Origin: Hymenopellis radicata
Taxonomy: Eukaryota; Basidiomycota; Agaricomycetes; Agaricales; Physalacriaceae
Assembly (NCBI GenBank): GCA_015501595.1
Contig: JADNRX010000112.1
Coordinates: forward strand, 62,001-126,000
Length of the DNA stretch: 64,000 nt
Reading direction: 5' to 3'
Below, one piece after another: positions 56,613 through 64,000 of this stretch. How positions within the stretch are numbered: position 1 is the stretch's first letter; the number at the start of each line of letters is the position of its first letter. The position numbers and the translations under genes were made by a program. The notes beneath the pieces were generated by a model. It saw nothing but the letters and a program-made list of their open reading frames with translations, did not search any database and was not told the origin of the DNA.

Positions 56613-58001
56613 TTATACAACTATTTGCTCCTTTTTGCGATATAATACATGTGCTAAAGTTCCTCCTTTTGCTTGATATAAATTATCTTTCATATTATGA
56701 AATAATCCCTCGTTCTGGGCTTCTCTTTGTATGAACCCATCATATAACCATATATTTCTTGCATCATCAACCCATCTAGAAATAAAATGCCCAATCTCAC
56801 CAGGAATAAAATATGTAAGACCTGAGATAATATATTCTATATTTTCAGTATTAATATTTACTATTATTGTCTCATTAAGTTCAATCTCAGGCCATGCTTG
56901 TGTATTGAAAAATAAAAATTCTAAATTATCATTAAGAATATGAATGCGACTGCATTCAGATTGACATAAAGTACAAGTTTTTGAAGTCCATACAGGAAAA
57001 TCACATTCTACAAAACTTTGAATATCAAAATAAATATCTCTCTTAGCTATTCGAAAAATACAAGTAGTTGAAGGTCTTCTAATTTGAATTAAATGCTCAT
57101 CATATGTCCAACAAGATAAATATGATGTACTAGGACTCTCATTATAAATTATCATATAATCAATAACATCATCTAACATACAAACAGCTCCTTGAGTAAA
57201 GTTTCTAGGCTCAGTTTCACACAGCATATTTCTTATATTATCTCGAATGAAATCAATTTTTTCTTTTGATATTAGAGCATGTTCCATACATTGCTTAGCA
57301 AAAAAGCCAATACGATGTAATGTTATCGATTGCATAACATTATTATAATAATCAATATTTGATCTCCATAAATTAAACATAATAAATAGCCAGCTATCAT
57401 ATGCACAACTGTTGTCTTTCCACTTTGGACCATATGGTAAATTTGAATTATAGATTTGTACATTATTTCTGGTTTGTATATTTTTATTATTACTTTCTAC
57501 AGATAAAATAGAGATAGAAAGAGTAGATTTAATAGATATATTCTGTTGATCATTAGAGGAATTATGAGCTTCTTTTTTCTTTCTAGGCTTAGGAGGTAAA
57601 TATTTCCATTCAATATTATCAGAAGTTAATTCAATAAAGGGATCATTATCATTCCAATGTAAGGCGATAGGACAAGTTTGAGGAATATAATTTTTACCCA
57701 TATATTTCCTAAAATCTGAAATCATCGTATATCTAGTCTCTGCTCTTAAAGGATATGGTAATTTTCCTTCATAATGTAGTCTGGTAATTTCATCTAATAA
57801 TTCAAGTTCCCTCAACTCTTGTCTTAAATCTCCAGCAGCACCTCCTGTAATTACAGAAGGGTCAAAGTCCTGTAAAATTAATGTTCCAGCTGCAGTGCGA
57901 CCTCGAGATAAGGCAGTATAAACACCTTGATGAGAATCACAGTAATTGAGATGTGCTACACTATAATCTCTTGACTTTCCCTGAGATGCATAGACAGTCA
58001 T
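56613..58001 (-). CDS. Helitron helicase C-terminus fused to a USP-like peptidase domain
   Basis: 462-aa open frame. The first about 60 residues are the end of the PIF1-type helicase: MTVYASQGKSRDYSVAH (motif V-like) and GVYTALSRGRTAAGT (motif VI). After a basic linker (PPKPRKKKEAH) comes a separate domain of about 260 aa. It has a cysteine box GPKWKDNSCAYDSWLFIMFN, a CTLCQSEC zinc-ribbon-like pair, and a histidine box LTYFIPGEIGHFISRW followed by NIWLYDGF; it ends HVLYRKK. Cys box, CxxC insert, GHF and W-YDG order match papain-fold deubiquitinase/deSUMOylase enzymes (USP or USPL1 type). Unlike the upstream parts, this stretch has no stop or frameshift. Peptidase activity is inferred, not shown. 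Confidence 0.7.
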   Translation of the reverse strand: MTVYASQGKSRDYSVAHLNYCDSHQGVYTALSRGRTAAGTLILQDFDPSVITGGAAGDLRQELRELELLDEITRLHYEGKLPYPLRAETRYTMISDFRKYMGKNYIPQTCPIALHWNDNDPFIELTSDNIEWKYLPPKPRKKKEAHNSSNDQQNISIKSTLSISILSVESNNKNIQTRNNVQIYNSNLPYGPKWKDNSCAYDSWLFIMFNLWRSNIDYYNNVMQSITLHRIGFFAKQCMEHALISKEKIDFIRDNIRNMLCETEPRNFTQGAVCMLDDVIDYMIIYNESPSTSYLSCWTYDEHLIQIRRPSTTCIFRIAKRDIYFDIQSFVECDFPVWTSKTCTLCQSECSRIHILNDNLEFLFFNTQAWPEIELNETIIVNINTENIEYIISGLTYFIPGEIGHFISRWVDDARNIWLYDGFIQREAQNEGLFHNMKDNLYQAKGGTLAHVLYRKKEQIVV

Positions 58002-58111
58002 AGAAAAATTTACTTGTAAATCTATTTGCTTTCTTGAAATTGTAATTTGTATATCATTAGGTAACTTAACAGAAATTCTAATAGATTGTGCTGAAACAAT
58101 AGGAACTACAT

Positions 58112-59391
58112 TTAATGGTAAATTGGTAATTGTACATTTGAAGGTGGATTTTTTAATCTTACAAAAACGACATCTAATACAGGACGACCTCTAGATCCTG
58201 TATGACTTTGCCATGAATGAACATAAGCTTCTTGTCCTTTAGTAATATTTAGCTCTGTAGCTAAATTTGCACGAATCATGACAGGTATACCAATACAAAT
58301 ACTAATAATACCAGGAATATTTGCTTGTCCAGTAGAAGATGGAGGTAAAGACCATAACAACTCTTGTAGATCATCTGTTAATATTTTTGTTTTATGACGT
58401 ATACCAGCAGAAGCTCTAGTTACCATTTCATCTCTCGTTTCTGTTGCTTGATCTTCAGAATAAAAGTGATAAAGAGTTTGTTGAGTATCAGCAGCAAACC
58501 GTATAGCCCTAATCGATTAATTTCATCTTGATGAGAATGAAGATATGAAATAATAGATACATCTCGAAAATGAGGCAATGTAATATTTTTTGTATCACTA
58601 TAATTATTATGAATTAGTGTTCTTCAAAAAGGTAATATCTTCAGTAGTACATGACTTATATCGCATATTTTCTAAAGCTGTACGTAATTTACAATCTTCT
58701 GTAGATGCACTTTGCATACACATATTTTTTCTTAAAATAACAACAGTAGTAATCATATGCCAAAGAGCTTTGCCAATTGCAGCTTCTTGTTCATATACAG
58801 TTTTTCCAAACATTCCAACTTTTCTACTATATAAAGCTGGTCCTCCACTTTCTTTTGTACGAACTGGTGGTAGTTGAGCAAAATCCCTGAAAATATCATA
58901 TTAACACCTCCAAATGGTAAATCAGTACAGCCTTTAGCAATTCCTAAACGAGCACTAATATGATATAAATCATTACATGACAACATAGAATTTTCATCAA
59001 TAAATATATAGGAAATACCTTTTAAACGAGCACATAAATGAGCTACTTGAGTTGTTGTCATTTCTAATCTGACACTTTGATTAATACCCAATAAAGAATG
59101 ATATGTACATCCAGTCAAATTTGCAGCAGCTGATCCAGTAGGTGCTGTAATAGCTAATTTATATCGCTCTTCTTTTTCTGTAAAGTAATCAACAAGAGCA
59201 TCTAAAACTCTAGATTTTCCTGTACCACCCATACCTGTAATATACATTTTTAACTGTGTATCTGGCGCATCTACAGCATGTCGTGTAACAATATGAAATG
59301 CTCGAGCTTGCTCTTTGTTTAAATCTAACTTCTTTATAAGATTTTGAGTAACTTCATCATTTCTAATACTAGCAGATGTACGTAGTTGCAT
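58112..59391 (-). pseudogene. Helitron PIF1-type helicase segment
   Basis: Helicase motifs: Walker A GMGGTGKSRVLDAL, motif Ia TAPTGSAAANL and TYHSLLGI, Walker B ISYIFIDENSML (DE box), and motif II-III GVNMIFSGD, after which a one-base loss near 58885 moves FAQLPP out of frame. The continuation MFGKTVYEQEAAIGKALWHM, then VVILRKNMCMQ, is at 58607-58813. A third frame (58112-58426) gives ANIPGIISICIGIPVMIRAN and GQEAYVHSWQSHTG. Helitron helicases unwind DNA during rolling-circle transposition. The segment is clearly non-functional as it stands. Confidence 0.8.
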
Positions 59392-59454
59392 TAATTCTTT
59401 ATTAGTAATTCTAAGAGAACCCTGTAATTTGAAGGAATACCAAAATAATATGGC

Positions 59455-60759
59455 TTATCTTGATAGGTATATCTGAAGGAATTCCAAGTTTACGTTGAGT
59501 TTGAATATTAGTTTTACCTTGATCAACATCAAGTTTCCATTGATGCGCGATTGAGATAATGTGATAGGTTCATATATTATATTATTATTCAAAGAAATAC
59601 TTTCTGTACACCAACCAAATGTTGTTAAAATATCTTGTATATCTTTTGCCTCTTTGAAACGTTTTAGTGAATTTTTACCAAGAGATAAACCCTCAATATC
59701 TTCTAAACCTAACTCAGTAAGATTATAATCATTATGTTCTAAACTAAATTCTTCATCAAAGGTTTCATATGATTTTAAATGATCGTCTAATTCCTGTAAA
59801 CCTTGATCTACATCCAAACCTAATTTCATTTGATCTCTGAAATTATCTCGAGCATCTAAGCATTCATATCTTAAGTGAAAGTTGGCCATTAGCTGTTTTT
59901 GACGATCTGTAAAAATATGAGCATTAAATGCTTGCGACCATGTTTGTTCTACTGTTTTTAAATCAGAAGGTGAAGTCCATGGTTTGAAAATAGATAACAT
60001 AGTACAACAATAGTAGTCTCTATTTTCTTGATCTTTGCGAGGTAAAGCTCCTCCAGTAATATTAGGAATTAAACTTCGATCTTCACTACAGCAAATAACA
60101 TAGTGTGTATTTTTTAGTTCATGTCCATCAGCAAAATAATGTTTACCTACATCAGAATCCTCTTCTTCATTATTTTCAAAATTGATATGAATAGGAAAAT
60201 CATTAACTTCAACTGCAGTTTGCCCCGACAAAATAGTATCATCACTTTCATATCCATTACAATTTTGTTCGCTATCATCATGATCATTTACTAAAGTTTT
60301 AGTTGGAGATGAAGGAGAAACATTATTTTGAGAAGATATATAAGTAGATTTCTTAGGAGTAGTATACATTTGAGATGATATTTCTGGATATTCAGATATA
60401 ATTTCATCAACTTCCATATAATTATCATCTTCTGGAATGATAATTTTTTCTGGTTCAGTTGAAGTCTCCTTTTTAACTTTACAAAGTCGAACCCAATCCC
60501 ATACACATAAATGCTTCAAAGTTAATGGTCGAAATATATAATCATCAAGTCGAGAGTATTTAATAATCTCATTTTTATATTTTTTAATCATAACTTTTTC
60601 TCGTACAATATGTGGATCATCAGGATTCCAAAAAAATAAGACTTCAGAAACATAATGTTTCCAAAAGAATAATACAAATTTAGCATTTGTATAATGATCA
60701 GGAAAGCCTAGTAAATAAGAACACATCATAGGATTACCAAGTTCCATTTTAATACCCAA
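59455..60759 (-). pseudogene. Helitron linker segment between Rep and helicase
   Basis: 434-codon frame in phase with the Rep segment but separated from it by TGA at 60850-60852. Readable blocks are MMCSYLLGFPDHYTNAKFVL, YIFRPLTLKHLCVWDWVRL and MLSIFKPWTSPSDLKT, all standard for the region between Rep and helicase in fungal Helitrons. The last about 25 codons (LNVNLEFLQIYLSR) are a frame-shifted version of an RKLGIPSDIPI-type block, so a frameshift lies near 59500. Confidence 0.75.
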
Positions 60760-60849
60760 GTTATTTACTATTCTCGTAATTAATTTTCTAGACTTTTGCT
60801 CAGAAGTATCTGTACTATTTAATAGCTCGACACTTCTTAAAAAAACAGA

Positions 60850-61791
60850 TCAAATAGCATCAAATATTATATATGTTTTTAAGCTAGGCTTTACGATATA
60901 CTCAGAAACATAATGTATCGTAGCTCCAATGGCAGTGCCTGATTTTAGAGAAGTTACATCAATATTACATCGTAAACAATACGTAATAACAGCTGTAATC
61001 ATATTTAAATTCGACTCTAGCTGTTTCATATCAATATGACCATCCTCACTAATAGTAGTAAAAAGAAAGATTTTTCTAGGAAAACGAGCTCTACATCGTT
61101 TCCATTTATTATCAAGACAACCTTTACTATCAGAAAATTTATTTTTCTGATTTAAATCATCAGATTTACTTCTACATGTATGAATTTGTAACTGACCAAG
61201 AATAAAATCTACTGTATTATTGAAATGAAGCCACCATTCATCAGATGCATTACATAAATCACAGATATGAAGATTATCTACATCCATTAAATCAGAATCT
61301 AGAGTGCGAGGAAGTGTATTAAATACATTTGTAAATAAGTTATCTACATCCATATTATCATTTGATAAGATTATATTATCTTTAACATTATCTATATCCA
61401 TATTATTAATAGTAGAGGTAGTAGCATGAAGTTTTGAACAAGTAGGTGGAGGACAAGTTGGTAGAACTACTAAAGGATTTTTAAATCCTGGAGTTGTAGA
61501 CAAGATATGATTATTCTGCAATACGTCATTATAAGAACCATTCATAAAATGACCTTGATGAGACGATTCTAGATACTCTATCATTTTCTTTCTAAAAGGG
61601 GAGTTTATATCTAAAATATTTGTACGAACTTGTTGAGGAGATAAACTACCTCGTACATATCCAATAAAATGACCATGTAATGTTAAGCGTCCTTGTTGTT
61701 CTACTGAGCCATAATACCATGCCATATCACCATATGCACCTCGATGATCTGAATCAACCCCTAAAATATATTTTATAAATAATTCAATCAT
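60850..61791 (-). pseudogene. Helitron Rep (HUH endonuclease) segment
   Basis: Frame continues that of the preceding N-terminal segment across a single TAA (61825-61827), shown by NPVAAARFFNF upstream of MIELFIKYILGVDSDHRGAY. The HUH motif lies in EQQGRLTLHGHFIGYVRG (H-G-H). The catalytic tyrosine motif reads HYVSEYIVKPSLKTY (Y-x3-Y-x2-K). A poorly conserved insert with repeated MDIDN / MDVDN strings lies between them. The Rep nicks and religates the transposon strand. Both active-site motifs survive, but the flanking stops would prevent a full-length product. Confidence 0.8.
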
Positions 61792-61824
61792 AAAATTAAA
61801 AAAGCGAGCAGCAGCTACTGGATT

Positions 61825-62934
61825 TTAAGTTACATGTAATTTTTGTAAATGAATAGGCAAAATATGATTAGGTGTAAATGTTTCATTAGTTTCAGCCCAA
61901 TATAAACATAGAGGATGTTCGAAATCTGCTGGTGTTATAGTAATATACCAAGATGGAGCGCCTTCAGAAGCCATTAAGGAGAATAATTCTGAGCGCATAT
62001 ATTTTTTGCTTGTAAGTGAGCCTTGAACTTTTCCAGCTACAAGATCAATATCATGCAATACCTGAAAACAATCTTTTTCATCTTGAGTTTTAGGTGAGAA
62101 ACTACCTTCTGATTTTAGAATTTCAGTAATTCGCTGTAATGTATTTTGATTCAAGTTCAATAAACGTTTACTAATGTCAGGAAATTTTGGTTTTTCTGTT
62201 AATAAATAGCCACTAGTATTACTTTGTCTAATTTGTTGATGACTAAATGCGATAAATGGAAAATTTTTATCTAACTGAAAACGCTTATCATGATACATAA
62301 GAAGCCATCGATAATGATCACGTAAGGAGATTTTCTTAGTTAGTCCAATACCACCTAAGCCATAGGGAAATAGCCAAGGAAACATCAAAGGATATAATGC
62401 TAAATTATGATAAATAGATTCTGCAGCTTCTTTACGATGTATAGCTAAAACACTGCCTTTTCGATTATCATACCAATCCATAGCTGCTGCTTTTTTTGCT
62501 CCATATGTCATTGTATCAAGTTGTGTACCTACAAGTCCATGAATAATAAATGCACACTCATCTTCTTCAATATCTGTTCCTTGAGTATCTTTATTTTCAT
62601 GTACACTAGGATCAATAGTAATATTAGTATCAGATGTATTTTCTTTATAATGTAAACTAAGTGGAGGCATATCTTCAGGATATGTTTTTAGATTTTCCTC
62701 AGAGGGTGGGCCTAAATCCATATATTCAGAGTGATTTAAACGTAACCAATTTAAGGCATTACGAACTACGCTTGGTCTTACTACTAGAGGTAATTTTCTA
62801 AAATGTTCAGCATTTGGTTTTTTAGGACCAGTATAAAACATTACAATAGCTTCTTCAATCTCAGCACGAGGTGGCGGTAATATATTATACATTTTTGGTG
62901 TAGGATTTGCAAATGCTACACAATGTGCAACCAT
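61825..62934 (-). pseudogene. Helitron N-terminal domain segment
   Basis: Starts MVAHCVAFANPTPKMYNILP, then KPNAEHFRKLPLVVRPSVVR, ALYPLMFPWLFPYGLGGIGL, SLRDHYRWLLMYHDKRFQ and APSWYITITPADFEHPLCLY. This is the Helitron_like_N pattern that precedes the Rep tyrosine domain. It overlaps the upstream frame by 19 nt in a different phase, and the homologous reading KINS-GYRKMVAH shows a one-base loss near 62943. Confidence 0.8.
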
Positions 62935-63914
62935 TTTTCGATAACCGAATTTATTTTAATAAAGCAAGCATTATGTCGTACTCGAGCTATAACAATTTGT
63001 TCAATCCAATTTAAGCAAGATAACTGTTCAGGTACTGGGCCAAGCCAAAGAGAATTTGCAAGTGCATTTATTGGTATTTCATTATTTCTAATACTTGCAC
63101 GGCATGTATCACATATATTTTTACAGCTTGAATCAATAACAGGGCCAGAAATATCTATAATAGGATCTTTATCAGAAAATCGCTCTTGTCGTGTTACACC
63201 AACTACTTCTAGTACAGATAAAAGATTTTTTACTGCACTTAATTTACTTAAATTTTTTGTAGGAACTAATTGACCGCAAACAGCACATCCAGCTTCTTCA
63301 AAAAATGCAGGATTTAATTCAGAGCATACACCTCGAACAATATTCTCTATATCAGGAGCAGTTAAGGGATCAGGTGGAAATGATATACTGTCCTGACTTT
63401 GTTTATATATATAATTCCGTAATGTGCCATTAGAGTCATGAGTTGGAGCTCGAAGAGAGGTTCTTTCAATATTATTTTTTTTCATTCCTTTTCTGATAGG
63501 GAGTACATTACGCTCTAACTTAAAAACTGTTATGAGATCTTCACAATTATCTGTACAGAAATGTTGTATACAAATATTTTGTAAATCACCTTTTTTACTT
63601 CGTTTATATCCAAATTTTATATTATGTAAAGCAGCACAAGTCTGTATTTCTGGAATTGTAAGATGCAAACATAAAGTCTGAATGGGAATTTTAACATGTA
63701 TATAATCTCTACCAGATGGATGTTTCACGTCTGCTATCTGTTTTGACATATGACCGATATAAATTATACGTTTACAATTATGTATACCTCTAACTCCATA
63801 ATCATCAAAAAACTCTGGATCAAATGTTATCTTTCGAGCAGCTCCTCCCACTAAAGAACTAAAGGAATGTAGAGAGGGCATAAAATAAAAATGCACATTA
63901 ATAATATATATCAT
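62916..63914 (-). pseudogene. DUF6570-like leader segment of the Helitron
   Basis: 332 codons. Blocks: CAVCGQLVPTKNLSKLSAVK, GVTRQERFSDKDPI, GPVIDSSCKNICDTCRASI, ALANSLWLGPVPEQLSCL and IVIARVRHNACFIKI. The cysteine pairs CxxC...CxxC suggest a zinc-binding domain that commonly opens fungal Helitron polyproteins (DUF6570). Further upstream, ARKITFDPEFFDDYGVRGIH looks like the preceding part of the same protein. The true start may lie beyond the window. Confidence 0.7.
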
Positions 63915-64000
63915 ATAAATATAAATTAATAACAGTAGTTGCCAAACAGCGCTGTGAAAGTTATATTTATAACTGAAGTACCACAGAAATGGAGTTACAG

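Larger units (their letters stand above)
56613..64000 (-). mobile_element. Decaying A+T-rich Helitron
   Basis: From about 56612 to the window edge the sequence is far more A+T-rich than everything before it, and all coding signal is on the minus strand. In order from the 5' side: DUF6570-like region (62916-63914), Helitron N-terminal domain (61825-62934), HUH Rep (60850-61791), linker (59455-60759), PIF1 helicase (58112-59391) and helicase end plus USP-like domain (56613-58001). It is one polyprotein gene interrupted by frameshifts near 62940, 59450-59540, 58885, 58430-58600 and 58010-58110, and by in-frame stops at 61825-61827 (TAA) and 60850-60852 (TGA). The 5' end lies outside the window. 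The 3' end could not be fixed. Confidence 0.85.

Noticed and set aside
56590..56615. Helitron 3' terminus at the palindrome CCCAGCTGGG
   Set aside because: It sits right after the stop codon and could be a terminal hairpin, but no CTRR end at the right distance with an A/T insertion dinucleotide could be shown.
60850..61827. Stop-codon readthrough or recoding in the Helitron
   Set aside because: Many other frameshifts in the same gene make simple decay the better explanation.

Overview
The window looks like nuclear DNA of a filamentous basidiomycete, probably an agaricomycete. Host genes are cut by many short introns of about 50-60 bp with GT-AG borders. The repertoire also fits: an HMG-CoA synthase, an alcohol-oxidase-like GMC flavoenzyme, a fungal P450, F-box proteins, a KRE2/MNT1 mannosyltransferase, a fungal HNH_2-type protein and small secreted proteins. 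All identifications come from reading translations and motifs by eye; no database search was run.

Layout. (1) 1-15.8 kb is a gene-rich metabolic stretch: HMG-CoA synthase (minus, one apparent 1-nt frameshift), a small basic protein, a truncated Old-Yellow-Enzyme pseudogene, a damaged F-box gene, a complete 11-exon P450 and a GMC alcohol oxidase. (2) 16-24 kb has almost no protein genes. It is a graveyard of short tRNA-like, A-box-bearing hairpin repeats, with a nested pair of TA-flanked MITEs (23.0-23.4 kb) and a hAT-type MITE with a perfect 8-bp target duplication (24.2-24.8 kb). (3) 25-28.8 kb holds an F-box fragment inside a degenerate tandem duplication, a GFA-domain gene and gene-poor DNA. 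(4) 28.8-38.3 kb is one 9.5-kb non-LTR (LINE) retrotransposon on the minus strand, with poly(A) tail and a 13-bp target-site duplication. It encodes two separate CCHC Gag-like proteins, APE endonuclease, reverse transcriptase and a decayed RNase H-like region. (5) 38.8-46.8 kb is host DNA: a small cysteine-containing secreted protein, an F-box fragment, an intact five-exon Old Yellow Enzyme (parent-like copy of the 5.8-kb pseudogene, inverted), a SAM methyltransferase and a single-pass membrane protein. (6) 46.8-49.6 kb is a second tRNA-like repeat cluster, here a degenerate tandem array of a composite two-hairpin unit. (7) 50-56.2 kb carries a hypothetical protein, an alpha-1,2-mannosyltransferase, an HNH-type gene and two copies of a rearranged repeat. 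(8) From about 56.61 kb to the window end the DNA becomes strikingly A+T-rich. It holds a decaying Helitron on the minus strand with DUF6570-like, Helitron N-terminal, HUH Rep and PIF1 helicase segments, ending in a predicted USP-like cysteine-peptidase domain.

The host genes do not form one obvious pathway. HMG-CoA synthase (mevalonate), P450, GMC oxidase and OYE reductase lie within 16 kb and would fit oxidative or terpenoid metabolism, but no terpene synthase or polyketide synthase is visible and the nearby OYE copy is dead. The most unusual material is in the mobile DNA: the Helitron with a peptidase fused behind its helicase, the double-Gag LINE, and the hairpin/A-box repeat arrays.
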